Of a stretch of DNA of 64,000 bases, positions 1-9,295 are shown piece by piece. The notes beneath the pieces were generated by a model. It was not told the DNA's origin. It ran no database searches and was given only the letters and a program-made list of their open reading frames with translations. This DNA is from Desulfobaculum xiamenense (GTDB lineage: Bacteria > Desulfobacterota > Desulfovibrionia > Desulfovibrionales > Desulfovibrionaceae), in assembly GCF_011927665.1 (NCBI RefSeq), contig NZ_JAATJA010000001.1:1407019-1471018 (forward strand), read 5' to 3'. The translations under genes and the position numbers were made by a program. The stretch's first letter is position 1, and every line of letters starts with the position of its first letter.

Positions 1-2
1 AC

Positions 3-2567
3 CCCAAGGCCTACGGCATAGACTTCTATGGTGACTGCCTATTCACCACGCGACAGGAGATATCCAACCATCCGCAACGCGTGCAGGCCTTCCTGCGCGC
101 ATCGCTTCGCGGCTGGGAATACGCGCTGGAGCATCCCGAGGAAATGGCCGACCTCATCCGCTCGCGCTACGCTCCGAACAAGACGCGCGCCCAGCTCCTG
201 CTGGAAGCCGAAATCCTGCGCGGATTCATCCTGCCGGAACTCGTCCCCCTCGGCACCATGAACCCGCTGCGCTGGCGGCACATCGCGGACAAATTCGCCT
301 CGCTCGGCATGGCCCCGCCAGCCGCCAACATCGACGATTTCATATACGAGCCGGAGGTCATGCTCCATTCGGAGACGCTACGTCTCGTTTTGAGCGCAGG
401 CACTGCCCTGGCCGCCGTGGCGCTGGCCGCCGTGCTTGCGCTCTATCTGTTCAACCGCAGGCTGAGAAACGCCGTTGCCGCGCGCACCGTGGAGCTTGAC
501 GAACAGCGCCAAACCCTCGAAACGATCCTGCAGGTCTCGCCCTTCGGCCTCATCCTCGGGCGGGGCAGAGTCGTCGAATGGGCCAACGCCGCCATGGCCC
601 GCATGCTCGATCGCGAGGAAACGTCCTTCGCGGGAATGGACTCCCGCCAGCTCTATCCGAACGGCGCGGAATACCGCAGGGCGGGCTCCCTTCTCGTCGA
701 ATCCCTCGAAAATACCGGAATAGCCGCGGTGGACACGATCATGCTGCGCGGCGACGAAACGCCCGTGGACGTGCATCTCGTCATGCGCCATCTCGATTTC
801 GACAATCCGGACCGGGGCTACATCGCCGCACTGATGGACATCACCGAACGCAAGCGCAACGAGGAGAGCAACCGCCTCGCGGCGCAGGTTTTCGAGCAAA
901 GCAACGAATCCATCATCATCACCGACAGCTCCAACACCATCGTCGACGTCAACCGGACCTTCACCCTGCTCACCGGGTACACCCCGGCGGAGGCGCTTGG
1001 AAAGAAGCCGAACGTACTGAAGAGCGGACGGCACTCGTCGGAATTCTACACCGCCATGTGGCGCGCGATCATGGACGACGGACACTGGAGCGGCGAGATA
1101 TGGAACCGTAAGAAGGACGGCGAACTCTTCCCCGCATGGCTGCGCATCACCACCCTGCGCGACGCCGAGGGACGCGTGGTGAACTTCATCGGCACCTTCT
1201 CGGACCTCACGCGGGAAAAGAAGAGCGACGAGAGCATCTACCGTCTCAACAACTACGACGTGCTCACCGAGCTGCCCAACCGGGCGCTGTTCCTGAACCT
1301 GCTCGAACAGGAACTGGCCCACGCAAAGACCAACGACAGCGGCGTGGGCGTCATCCTCTTCGATCTGGACAACTTCAAGACTGTCAATGAATCCATGGGT
1401 ATAGCCAGCGGTGACGAACTGCTCCTGCAGACAGGCCAGCGTCTGACTGCCGCCTTCGGCGGCGTCTTCACCGCCGCGCGCCTCGGCAGCGACGAATTCG
1501 CGCTCCTCGTGCCCGGCGTGAAGACCACCGAATCCATCGCTCCGCTCATCCCGCGCCTTCAGGACGCCATTACCCCGCCCTACCAGTTGCCCCACGGCGA
1601 GGCCTTCATGAGTTGCTCCATGGGCATTTCCCTGTACCCCACGGACGCGTCCAGTGCGGAGGAGTTGATGCGCAACGCAGAAAACGCCCTGCACCACGCC
1701 CGTCAGACAAGCCCCAAGAGCTATGCATTCTTCTCCACGGAGATGACGCTTCGCGCGTCGGAGCGGCTGCGGCTCGAAACGGCCCTGCGCCACGCCGTGG
1801 ACAGGGGCGAATTCGTGCTCTTCTATCAGCCCAAGGTCGAGGCGGACACCGGCCGCGTCGAAGGCGCGGAGGCGCTCATCCGCTGGATGCATCCGGAATG
1901 GGGCATCGTGCCGCCGGACCGATTCATCCCCGCCCTCGAAGAGGGCGACCTCATCCACCCCGTGGGCGAATGGGTCCTGCGCGAGGCCTGCGCCGCGTGC
2001 GTGCGCATCCACGCCCATGGACACGCTGACATGCGCATCGCCGTGAACATCTCGCCCAAGCAATTTCTCGAACGCGACGTCGTCACCCTCGTGCGCGACA
2101 CGCTCGACGAGACGGGCCTGCCCCCAGCGTTCCTCGAACTCGAAATCACCGAGGCGCTCTTGGTGCAGGACGTGGAACGCGTCGCTGGCATTCTCGCCCA
2201 ACTCAAGAAGCTCGGCGTCACCCTCGCCGTGGACGACTTCGGCACTGGCTATTCGTCGCTCCGCTACCTCGCAGAATTCCCGCTGGATACACTGAAGATC
2301 GACCGGGCCTTCATCGTCGACGTCGAGCACGACCGCAAGAGCGCGGCCATCACCACCATGGTCCAGTCCATGGCCCACACCATGGGCCTGCACGTGGTGG
2401 CCGAAGGCGTCGAGAACGACGCGCAAATCGACTTCCTGCGCAATCTCGGCTGCGTCACCGTGCAGGGCTACTACTACTCCCGCCCGCTGCCCGAGGATCA
2501 GTTCCTCCGCTGGCTCGATGCGCACCCCGCGCCCACGCAGCCATCTCCGAACACCTGCGATCACTGA
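3..2567 (+). CDS. NMT1-like sensor, PAS-PAS-GGDEF-EAL protein (5' truncated)
   Basis: The frame is open from the window edge, so the N-terminus is missing. The first ~115 visible residues look like the end of an NMT1/THI5-type periplasmic substrate-binding domain. A membrane helix (~125-150), two PAS domains (~170-410), a GGDEF domain and an EAL domain follow. The GGDEF signature reads R-L-G-S-D-E-F, so the second glycine is serine and cyclase activity is doubtful. The EAL half keeps EAL, the paired glutamates of ELEITEAL, DDFGTG, KID and AEGVE motifs and looks like a competent c-di-GMP phosphodiesterase. Inference: a pyrimidine- or thiamine-precursor-like ligand outside the membrane modulates c-di-GMP inside. 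The gene stands 114 bases before the next start. Confidence 0.9.
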   Translation, partial: PKAYGIDFYGDCLFTTRQEISNHPQRVQAFLRASLRGWEYALEHPEEMADLIRSRYAPNKTRAQLLLEAEILRGFILPELVPLGTMNPLRWRHIADKFASLGMAPPAANIDDFIYEPEVMLHSETLRLVLSAGTALAAVALAAVLALYLFNRRLRNAVAARTVELDEQRQTLETILQVSPFGLILGRGRVVEWANAAMARMLDREETSFAGMDSRQLYPNGAEYRRAGSLLVESLENTGIAAVDTIMLRGDETPVDVHLVMRHLDFDNPDRGYIAALMDITERKRNEESNRLAAQVFEQSNESIIITDSSNTIVDVNRTFTLLTGYTPAEALGKKPNVLKSGRHSSEFYTAMWRAIMDDGHWSGEIWNRKKDGELFPAWLRITTLRDAEGRVVNFIGTFSDLTREKKSDESIYRLNNYDVLTELPNRALFLNLLEQELAHAKTNDSGVGVILFDLDNFKTVNESMGIASGDELLLQTGQRLTAAFGGVFTAARLGSDEFALLVPGVKTTESIAPLIPRLQDAITPPYQLPHGEAFMSCSMGISLYPTDASSAEELMRNAENALHHARQTSPKSYAFFSTEMTLRASERLRLETALRHAVDRGEFVLFYQPKVEADTGRVEGAEALIRWMHPEWGIVPPDRFIPALEEGDLIHPVGEWVLREACAACVRIHAHGHADMRIAVNISPKQFLERDVVTLVRDTLDETGLPPAFLELEITEALLVQDVERVAGILAQLKKLGVTLAVDDFGTGYSSLRYLAEFPLDTLKIDRAFIVDVEHDRKSAAITTMVQSMAHTMGLHVVAEGVENDAQIDFLRNLGCVTVQGYYYSRPLPEDQFLRWLDAHPAPTQPSPNTCDH

Positions 2568-2681
2568 CCGCTCCTGCCTGCCAAGCCTCGCCTGTTGCCC
2601 ATCGCGCCCGACAGGCGTAGGAATTTCGACGACAACGCCCCTTCAACCGGAAACACGACAATATCCGCCGTCGGAGACTAC

Positions 2682-3587
2682 ATGTCCGCCGCACTGCTGC
2701 CCGTCTTTCTCGTCATCCTCCTCGGCCACGCGCTGCGCCGTTTCGGATTTCCCGGCGACACGTTCTGGATGCAGGCCGAACGCCTGACCTACTATCTGTT
2801 CTTCCCCGCGCTGCTGATGGACAAGCTCGCCACGGCGGACTTCTCGGGCCTTGGCGCGATGCGCATGGGCCTCGCCCTTGCGGCGTCGGTGGCGGCCATT
2901 TCGGTCCTGCTGCTGATCATCCGCCGCAAGCTGCCCTTCGACGGCCCGGCCTATTCCTCGGTCTTCCAAGGCGGCGTGCGTATGAACACGTACGTCGGTC
3001 TGGCTGGAGCGGCCGCCCTGTTCGGCGATGCCGCACTGCCGCTGTGCGCCGTGGCCATGGTCGCCATGATTCCCGTCAACAACCTGTTCTGCGTGCCCGT
3101 GGTCTCACGCTTCGGCGGTGCCACTAACGGACGCGGGCTTGGCGTGCTCCTCGAACTGGGCAAGAATCCACTCATCCTCGGCTGCATTGCGGGCTTCGCC
3201 ATGAACGTTCTGAACCCGCCGCTGCCCGCTGGCGCGCTGGACAGCCTCACGGTTCTCGGCCGGGCAGCGCTTCCGCTGGGCCTTCTGGCCGTCGGCGCGG
3301 GGCTGGAGTTCGGCGAACTGCGCCGAAACCTCCTCGCACTTGCCACTTCATCCGCAGCCAAACTCGTGATATTCCCCATCATCACCGCCACTGCATGCGC
3401 CCTGCTCGACGTGACAGGCACTGCACGGGCCACCGCCATCATCTTCACCGCCCTGCCCACGGCCAGCTCGTCGTACATCCTCGCGCGGCAACTGGGCGGC
3501 GACGCTCCGCTCATGGCGGCTATCATCACGGGACAGACCATCATCAGCGCAGCAACGCTTCCGGTCATGCTCGCGCTTATCGGCTAG
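2682..3587 (+). CDS. AEC family transporter (auxin efflux carrier-like)
   Basis: A 301-residue polytopic membrane protein with about ten hydrophobic segments in two halves, as in the AEC/Mem_trans family of secondary carriers for small organic acids. It begins MSAALLPVFLVILLGH, a typical start for the family. I chose the ATG at 2682, preceded by GGAG six bases upstream, over an in-frame TTG at 2595 with no ribosome site. The C-terminal half has the TALPTASSSYILARQLGGD segment characteristic of these permeases. The substrate cannot be read from sequence. The alkaline phosphatase gene follows 24 bases later and may be cotranscribed. Confidence 0.85.
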   Translation: MSAALLPVFLVILLGHALRRFGFPGDTFWMQAERLTYYLFFPALLMDKLATADFSGLGAMRMGLALAASVAAISVLLLIIRRKLPFDGPAYSSVFQGGVRMNTYVGLAGAAALFGDAALPLCAVAMVAMIPVNNLFCVPVVSRFGGATNGRGLGVLLELGKNPLILGCIAGFAMNVLNPPLPAGALDSLTVLGRAALPLGLLAVGAGLEFGELRRNLLALATSSAAKLVIFPIITATACALLDVTGTARATAIIFTALPTASSSYILARQLGGDAPLMAAIITGQTIISAATLPVMLALIG

Positions 3588-3611
3588 TCCCAAACCATTC
3601 GAGGACAGGCC

Positions 3612-5102
3612 ATGGATACCCCTCACCGCTTCGCGCTCCGGCTCCGTCTGCTCCTTATTCCGCTTCTCGTTCTCGCCGCGCTGCACGGCACGAATCCCGC
3701 ATTCGCCGACGACGCGACTGGCCGGAACCTCCACCCGAAATACGTCTTCCTGCTCATCGGCGACGGCATGGGGCTGGCCCAGCGCGCGGCCGCAGCAGCC
3801 TTCGCCGGGCACAAGCTGGTCATGGACACCCTGCCCGCGACGGGCCTCACGGCGACACAGGCCTTCGACCGAGCCATCACCGACTCCGCCGCTGCGGGAA
3901 CGGCACTGGCAACGGGCAGCAAGACGCGCATCTCGCGCATCGGCATCGGCCCCGACGGCGAACGCCTGCAATCCGTGGCCGAGTTTGCGCACGCGCGGGG
4001 CATGAAGGTCGGCATCGTGACCACCGTTTCCGTCGATCACGCCACACCAGCGGCCTTCTACGCCCACGTGGAGAACCGCTCCATGTACCACGAAATCGCC
4101 CACCAGCTCGCAGAAAGCGGCTTCGAGTATTTCGCGGGCGGCGGACTCAAGGACCCCGAAGGTCGCAAATCAAAGCACCCCAAGGGCGACGCGCGCGACA
4201 CCCTGCGCTCCGCTGGATACCGCTTCGTGGATGATCGGGCCGGATTCCTCGCGCTGTCGGCGGCGGACGGCAAGGTCATCGTCACGGCCCCGCGCACGCA
4301 CCGCTCCGGTTCGCTTCCGCTGGCCATCGACGCCCGCCCCGGAGACACGACACTGGCCGAATTCACCGCCAAGGGCATCGAGCTGCTCGACAATCCGAAC
4401 GGCTTCTTCATAATGATCGAAGGCGGCATGATCGACTGGGCCTGCCACGGCAACGACGTGGCAACCACCGTGCGCGAGGTACTGGCCTTCGACGACGCCG
4501 TGGCCGAGGCCGTGCGCTTCGCCCGCTCGCATCCGGACGACACCCTCGTCGTCGTCACGGCGGACCACGAGACCGGCGGCCTCGCGCTGGGCTTCGCGGG
4601 CACGGACTACGAGAGCGCCCCGCAGCTTCTCGCCGCACAGAAGGTCTCGTTTCGCGTCTTCACGGACGACGTCCTCGCCCGCTTTCGCGACGGCGACGGG
4701 CCGAAGGATTTCGACTCGTTCAGGCCCATCGTCACCGAGCATTTCGGGCTGACCTTCTCCGACGGCGAGGCAACGCCGCTGCGGCTCGCCCCACAGGAGG
4801 AAGCCGCGCTGCGCGACGCCTTCGCCCTGAGCATGCGCGGCCTGCCAAAGAAAAACCGTAACGCGCAGGTCTCACTCCTCTACGGCAAGGACGATCCGCT
4901 CACCGTCACCCTCACGCGCATCCTTGCCAATAAGGCGGGCATGGGCTGGACCACCTTCGCGCACACGGCCGCCCCAGTGGTGACCACGGCCATGGGCGCT
5001 GGCTCCGAGGCCTTCGATGGCTTCCACGACAACACGGACATCGCCAAGGTGATCCGGCGGACCATCGACGCGGCGCACCCGGTCGCAAACGTCGTCAACT
5101 GA
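3612..5102 (+). CDS. Alkaline phosphatase, exported
   Basis: A 496-residue phosphomonoesterase of the PhoA superfamily. A signal peptide spans ~1-32 (basic n-region, Leu-rich core, AFA cleavage site). The metal-binding GDGMG motif is at 50-54 (Asp51), the nucleophile lies in TDSAAAGTA (Ser92), and the C-terminal metal site TADHETGG is present. It should hydrolyse phosphate esters in the periplasm. The start is the ATG at 3612 preceded by GAGGACA. It lies 24 bases after the AEC carrier, and a strong hairpin terminator follows. No phosphate-regulon box was recognised in the short upstream gap, so regulation is unknown. Confidence 0.93.
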   Translation: MDTPHRFALRLRLLLIPLLVLAALHGTNPAFADDATGRNLHPKYVFLLIGDGMGLAQRAAAAAFAGHKLVMDTLPATGLTATQAFDRAITDSAAAGTALATGSKTRISRIGIGPDGERLQSVAEFAHARGMKVGIVTTVSVDHATPAAFYAHVENRSMYHEIAHQLAESGFEYFAGGGLKDPEGRKSKHPKGDARDTLRSAGYRFVDDRAGFLALSAADGKVIVTAPRTHRSGSLPLAIDARPGDTTLAEFTAKGIELLDNPNGFFIMIEGGMIDWACHGNDVATTVREVLAFDDAVAEAVRFARSHPDDTLVVVTADHETGGLALGFAGTDYESAPQLLAAQKVSFRVFTDDVLARFRDGDGPKDFDSFRPIVTEHFGLTFSDGEATPLRLAPQEEAALRDAFALSMRGLPKKNRNAQVSLLYGKDDPLTVTLTRILANKAGMGWTTFAHTAAPVVTTAMGAGSEAFDGFHDNTDIAKVIRRTIDAAHPVANVVN

Positions 5103-5122
5103 CGTCCGCACCTCCGCAAACG

Positions 5123-5182
5123 AAAAGCGGCCCGCACGGCCCGGTCGGGATATTCCCGACCGGCACCGTGCGGGCCGCTTCG
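5123..5182. terminator. Bidirectional hairpin terminator
   Basis: A long inverted repeat with arms beginning AGCGGCCCGCACGG and ending CCGTGCGGGCCGCT, plus an inner GGTCGGGA/TCCCGACC pair. It has A-rich and TTC flanks and lies between the convergent phosphatase gene and the membrane-protein gene. Confidence 0.8.
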
Positions 5183-5208
5183 CATTCGAACCATATGTCG
5201 CGGCGGCG

Positions 5209-6081
5209 CTACTCGCGCCGAGCCACAAGATGCCCCGAGTCGAAATAGTTGTAGGCCATGGCGATACACAGGGCAAACGCGGCGGCGGCCACGCCCATGG
5301 CGGCGTTGTAGTACGCCGGAGCGGACAGGGCGAGGCGGATGAACACCGTGGACAGCGCAAGCCCAGAGTTGCGGAAGACCTCGACAAAACAAGGCCGATA
5401 GCGCTGGGCGACAAGCACGATGAAAATATCGCTGAAGATGAGCACGGTATAGAACACCGTGAAGAAATCGAACATGGCGCGCCCGGTCATGCCGAGCCAC
5501 AGGTTGTAGACGCCAAGTCCCGTAAAGACGCACAACAGCATCAGGGCGAGAATCTTCTTGGTGAGCACGAAATAGTAGAGGTTCACGCCGTTGCCGCCCC
5601 GACTGCGTGATTTTCCCGCCCGCAAGAGGAAGGCCAGTAGCACGAAGACGACCACGGCCCCGGCTCCGTCGGAACCGATGCGCAAAAGCGCGGCCATGTC
5701 GTCCGGGAAGACCAGCGGTTCGTGGATGTTGGCCAGCTCCTTGAAGCAGCTCCGCAGAAGGATCAGCGCGAGAATCTCGAACTGCTTGACCACCGAGCGG
5801 GAAAAGGACTTGGGCAGCACGAGGATGAGCACCATCACTTCCTGCAACAGCAGGAGCGTGAAGGCCATGTTCACGGCGTGGAAAGGATTGAGCGGTATTA
5901 TGCCCGACAACGGCGCGGGCAGCAGTCCGGCCCGGTTCAGCCCTATCGCCACGAGGGAAAGGCCGAAGACGATGACGAGAAGCGTGGCAAGACCGCGTGC
6001 GGTCCTGTCGCGCTCCCAGCGGCAGTCCACTGTGTCGAAGACATGGGCGAAATATTCGAGGAAGGCCGTAATCGCCTGCAT
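5209..6081 (-). CDS. Polytopic membrane protein of unknown function
   Basis: About 290 residues with roughly seven predicted membrane helices and few polar loops. I do not recognise a family signature. Three ATGs lie near the 5' end (6102, 6084, 6081). The GGGGAGG element sits five bases before the ATG at 6081, which I prefer, giving a protein starting MQAITAFLEYFAHVFD. A basic loop (SRSRGGN) near the middle separates two hydrophobic halves. It is convergent with alkaline phosphatase across a shared terminator and appears monocistronic. Confidence 0.75.
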   Translation of the reverse strand: MQAITAFLEYFAHVFDTVDCRWERDRTARGLATLLVIVFGLSLVAIGLNRAGLLPAPLSGIIPLNPFHAVNMAFTLLLLQEVMVLILVLPKSFSRSVVKQFEILALILLRSCFKELANIHEPLVFPDDMAALLRIGSDGAGAVVVFVLLAFLLRAGKSRSRGGNGVNLYYFVLTKKILALMLLCVFTGLGVYNLWLGMTGRAMFDFFTVFYTVLIFSDIFIVLVAQRYRPCFVEVFRNSGLALSTVFIRLALSAPAYYNAAMGVAAAAFALCIAMAYNYFDSGHLVARRE

Positions 6082-6413
6082 CATGCCCTCCCCGCGAAAC
6101 ATATCCCGAGGACCGCAAAGGCATGGGCCAGACTATCGAAACAGGCCGCCGCGCGGCGATTTTCCCGGAAAAGGACAACGGGGCCAGCGGCCCGCATGGT
6201 GATGTGCATCATTGAAGCTCCACATGATGGCCCGTCGGAGCGGACCGGTATCGTAGAATGCAGAATACCCGCTGTAGTCAGGCATTTCAACCCGCCTGCC
6301 ACGTTATTTCCATCACTTACGTTCGCCGCGTCTTGCGCCCCCCGCACAACTGGGGCATAACGATACAAGCCACCTTTCGCCTTACGCATGGGAATCCGAC
6401 GCCGGAGCGACAC

Positions 6414-7256
6414 GTGAAGACGCGAACAATCTCAAACGGCATCCGCCACCTTGAAGACCTCCACGAACAGGGTCTGATCGACGGTCGCGACTTCGTGCGC
6501 AGACTGCACGACATGCTCGACACCTTCGAGATGCAGATACCCACGGCCCACGGCGCGCAGCGCCAACTGCCGCCGGAGCTAGCGGACCTCGTGGCCCACG
6601 CGGCACCATCCCGCCAAAGCGATGAAGGGCCGCACTACGACGAAACGCCGCACCTGCATGGCACAAGCCCGCAAGAAGAGCATGGGGCGAAACGCCCCGC
6701 ACATCCCGTCGACCAGATTCCCACCGGCGGCGAACGCCATCCGGACTTCGGCAGGGTGCTAGTGAAGGGCAAGACGCCATGGGATGGACATCCGAACACG
6801 CCCCCCATCGCCGCCCACGGCCAACCCCGCGCGCAAGCGCCAGCCGCCCGCGACGACGCCGCACTGCTCAAACGCGAGCATCTCGCCCGCCTCGCCTCGG
6901 CCACACTGCGCAAGACCCGACGCACCCGCAATCCGTCCACAGCCTTTGCGCTGTCGTTTCTGTGGGCGGGGCTTGGGCACGTCTACATCGGTGCCATCGG
7001 CACCGGCATGGGACTCATGCTCGTGACGGCAGGCTGCGTCGCTGGAATTCTCCTCGGCGAACTGCAAACCCTCTACATCCTCGCGCCGATGACACTGCTC
7101 TGCGCGGCCACGGCGCATCGCGGGGCCATCGCCCGCAATCGCAACATCGAGCACCGAACGCGCCCTTCGGCGCAGACACTCGCCGCCCGTCCGTCCCTCG
7201 ACCTCGACCGGGCCATCCGCACCACACAGCAAATCCATCGCGAAACCCGCGGCTGA
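6414..7256 (+). CDS. SHOCT-like and TM2-like domain protein
   Basis: A 280-residue protein. I chose the GTG at 6414 because GGAG lies six bases before it; the frame stays open upstream but without a ribosome site. Residues ~5-35 (ISNGIRHLEDLHEQGLIDG) resemble the SHOCT short helical module. A long Pro/His-rich linker follows. Residues ~180-245 hold two hydrophobic helices around GLGHVYIGAIGTGMGL, which resembles the TM2 domain pattern (G-x-G-x-x-Y-x-G). SHOCT plus a membrane domain is a common bacterial combination, but its role is not established. A rho-independent terminator follows. Confidence 0.65.
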   Translation: MKTRTISNGIRHLEDLHEQGLIDGRDFVRRLHDMLDTFEMQIPTAHGAQRQLPPELADLVAHAAPSRQSDEGPHYDETPHLHGTSPQEEHGAKRPAHPVDQIPTGGERHPDFGRVLVKGKTPWDGHPNTPPIAAHGQPRAQAPAARDDAALLKREHLARLASATLRKTRRTRNPSTAFALSFLWAGLGHVYIGAIGTGMGLMLVTAGCVAGILLGELQTLYILAPMTLLCAATAHRGAIARNRNIEHRTRPSAQTLAARPSLDLDRAIRTTQQIHRETRG

Positions 7257-7280
7257 TCCCCTGAGAGCAGGACAGAAGAA

Positions 7281-7314
7281 GGGCCTCCCACCATTGGCGG
7301 AAGGCCCATTTTTC
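7281..7314 (+). terminator. Rho-independent terminator
   Basis: GGGCCT and AGGCCC arms around a 15-base loop, followed by ATTTTTCT, 25 bases after the SHOCT/TM2 gene. Confidence 0.8.
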
Positions 7315-7357
7315 TCACGTTCACGGACCGCAGCAGCGGTCCATGACAGCGCTCGCG

Positions 7358-7735
7358 CTAGGCGGCCACGGTCTGCTGACCGGACAGCACGGTGTCGTGC
7401 TCCGGGCACAGCCATGCAAGGCGGTGCGTCTCCGGATGGAAGCAGGCGCGCACGCCACGGCTACCACCGCAAATCTCGCAGACTTCGGGAGCGTAGTCCT
7501 TCGTGAACACGCCGCTGCGCTGTAAGGCCTTGACGAACTGCGACACGGCCTTGCCCCGGCCACCCTTGCGGATAGTCGCGAAGTCGCGCTTGTTCATGGT
7601 TCCAAGTTCGGAAACGCGGACCGAGCCGGTCCGCTGCCTGTTGATGACCACCTCGCGCCCCTGAAAGCGCATGGTGGCAGGCTCTTTCCAGCGGCAACAA
7701 ATTCTGCCGCGTTCCCTATCATACAACAAAGTCAT
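7358..7735 (-). CDS. Small Cys-containing protein, unknown
   Basis: 125 residues from the ATG at 7735 (GGGATC just before it and GGAG further upstream). The C-terminal third carries CEIC and later single Cys and His residues (C-E-I-C-G-G, A-C-F-H-P-E-T-H, L-C-P-E-H), a spacing that could bind one zinc ion. The N-terminal half is basic. No family was recognised. It is convergent with the SHOCT/TM2 gene, with the terminator between them. Confidence 0.6.
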   Translation of the reverse strand: MTLLYDRERGRICCRWKEPATMRFQGREVVINRQRTGSVRVSELGTMNKRDFATIRKGGRGKAVSQFVKALQRSGVFTKDYAPEVCEICGGSRGVRACFHPETHRLAWLCPEHDTVLSGQQTVAA

Positions 7736-8146
7736 GATCCCAATCTCCAAAAACGTATCCGACGACCGACGTCCTCACCCGATGCATCAACAGTTGCCCG
7801 CACGAAAGCGGCGGACGCAACAGGCCCGGGAGAAGACAAAAAATTGCAAGCCCTGCGAAATGAATCACCATTTGCAGACCTTGCAGTCGCTGTCGGACCA
7901 TGTGATTTCTTGAACTGACTGGACACTCAGCCAATCCCCCCTCTCTTGTCAAGCACAATGTGACGCACAGCCGACATTTCCCACCACTGGCGAAATTCCA
8001 AACGGTTGCCCACCACTCGCGGCGATGCGCGCCGTCGAATATCGGTCCCGCCTATGGACGAACGCCCAAGTCATAAGAACAAACTATTTGTTTCACACCT
8101 CGCGAAACGGATAAGAGGAGGCAGGCCATCGCGCCCGGAGTCCGCC
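7736..8146. other. Gene-free divergent interval
   Basis: About 410 bases between the divergent small Cys protein and the MauE-like gene. It is more AT-rich than its surroundings and must hold both promoters. A 6-base inverted repeat lies at 8078-8092. No convincing ORF or RNA gene was seen. Confidence 0.5.
8078..8092. promoter_or_regulatory. Inverted repeat, candidate operator
   Basis: AACAAA-CTA-TTTGTT, a perfect 6-base inverted repeat 55 bases upstream of the MauE-like start. Its symmetry and position suggest a repressor or activator site. The cognate regulator is unknown. Confidence 0.35.
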
Positions 8147-8668
8147 ATGCGTACCAACACGACACACCCGACGGGATTTGCCCGCGTCATTCTTTCCCCG
8201 CTGCTGTACAGGGCTGCGCGCTACACGCTCGCGGCCATCTTCGTCTATGCGGGCATCGGAAAACTGGCCGACCCGGCGGCCTTTGCGCAGGTCATAGCCG
8301 GATACGGGCTTCTGCCCGGGCCACTGGTGCCAATTGTCGCACTGCTCCTGCCCGCCCTTGAGGTCGCGGCGGGCGCGGGCCTTGTCTTCGACCTGCGCGG
8401 TAGCCTCGCCTCCATCGGTGGCATGAATCTCGTTTTCCTATTCGTGCTCGCCTACGGGATGCACCTCGGTCTGGACGTCGATTGCGGCTGCTACGGACCG
8501 GGAGACCCCGAAGGCGAGGCCTATCACGGGCTCAAGGAAGCCTTCATCCGCGACATGGGCCTCATGGCCCTTGTCATCCATGCGTACTGGTGGCGCAGGG
8601 TTCGGGGCGTGCGTCCCCTGTCCATCCCTGCCGCCATTCACATTCTTATCCATCCAAGGGAGAAAGCC
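8147..8668 (+). CDS. MauE/DoxX-like membrane protein
   Basis: About 174 residues with four membrane helices. The start is the ATG at 8147, preceded by GGAG seven bases earlier. The family (MauE, within the DoxX/VKOR-like group) supports thiol or electron-transfer chemistry at the membrane. Here helices at ~20-40, 50-75 and 85-105 flank a DVDCGCYG motif (paired cysteines) typical of MauE-like proteins. The stop overlaps the start of the rhodanese gene (TGATG), so the two are translationally coupled and probably function together in periplasmic sulfur or thiol chemistry. The stop codon finishes at 8671. Confidence 0.8.
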
Positions 8669-8670
8669 TG

Positions 8671-9210
8671 ATGCTGAAATTCAAGACCCTCGCCGTCGCG
8701 GGCATGATCGCCGCCCTCGTCCTCGGCCTGTCGGCCAACGCGTTCGCCTTCTTCGGCAGCGACAAGTTCGAAGCTGAAGTCGAAAAGGAACAGGGCGCGG
8801 TGAAACTGCTGCGCGAAGTCCAGCGCGGCGGCTACGACGTGATGACCACCACCGAACTCAAGGCGGCGCTCGAAGCCGACAAGAACATCCTCGTCATCGA
8901 CACCATGCCCTACAAGGACAGCTACGCGAAGGGTCACGTGCCCGGCGCGGCCCAGTTCCTGTTCCCCATCGAGGACATGAACGAATGGAACGCCGAGGCC
9001 ACCGACGGCAAGACCATGGCTGACTACGAGGCCCTGCTCGGCCCCGACAAGAACCGCACCATCGTGGTCTACTGCGGCTTCGTGAAGTGCACCCGCAGCC
9101 ACAACGGCGCCGCGTGGGCCAAGAAGCTCGGCTACACCAACGTCTACCGCTACCCCGGTGGCATCTTCGCATGGAAGGGTGCTGGCTTCCCCGAAGAAAG
9201 CGTGAAGTAG
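8671..9210 (+). CDS. Exported rhodanese-like sulfurtransferase
   Basis: 179 residues. A signal peptide or N-terminal anchor covers ~1-26 (MLKFKTLAVAGMIAALVLGL, then SANAFA). The single rhodanese domain has the D-T-M-P-Y-K-D-S-Y-A-K-G-H-V-P-G-A segment and the active-site loop VVYCGFVKCTRSHNGA, with Cys135 as likely catalytic residue and a second Cys at 140. The loop is longer than the usual six residues, so substrate preference may differ. The start overlaps the MauE-like stop, GGGAG lies upstream, and a strong terminator follows. Confidence 0.88.
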   Translation: MLKFKTLAVAGMIAALVLGLSANAFAFFGSDKFEAEVEKEQGAVKLLREVQRGGYDVMTTTELKAALEADKNILVIDTMPYKDSYAKGHVPGAAQFLFPIEDMNEWNAEATDGKTMADYEALLGPDKNRTIVVYCGFVKCTRSHNGAAWAKKLGYTNVYRYPGGIFAWKGAGFPEESVK

Positions 9211-9233
9211 CACACGCCTCATCTGATGACACA

Positions 9234-9268
9234 AAAGGCGCTCCCCTTTCGGGCGAGCGCCTTTTTTT
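9234..9268 (+). terminator. Rho-independent terminator
   Basis: GGCGCTC/GAGCGCC arms followed by seven T, directly after the rhodanese gene. Confidence 0.9.
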
Positions 9269-9295
9269 CATTGCGAAATCGAAGCGAAAGGCCGT

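Noticed and set aside
378-2564. Long minus-strand ORF opposite the GGDEF-EAL gene
   Set aside because: It is the antisense shadow of a high-GC gene; the plus-strand protein has clear PAS, GGDEF and EAL motifs.
7719-7958. Small ORF overlapping the 5' end of the 7358-7735 gene
   Set aside because: No ribosome site and antisense-like composition in a promoter region.
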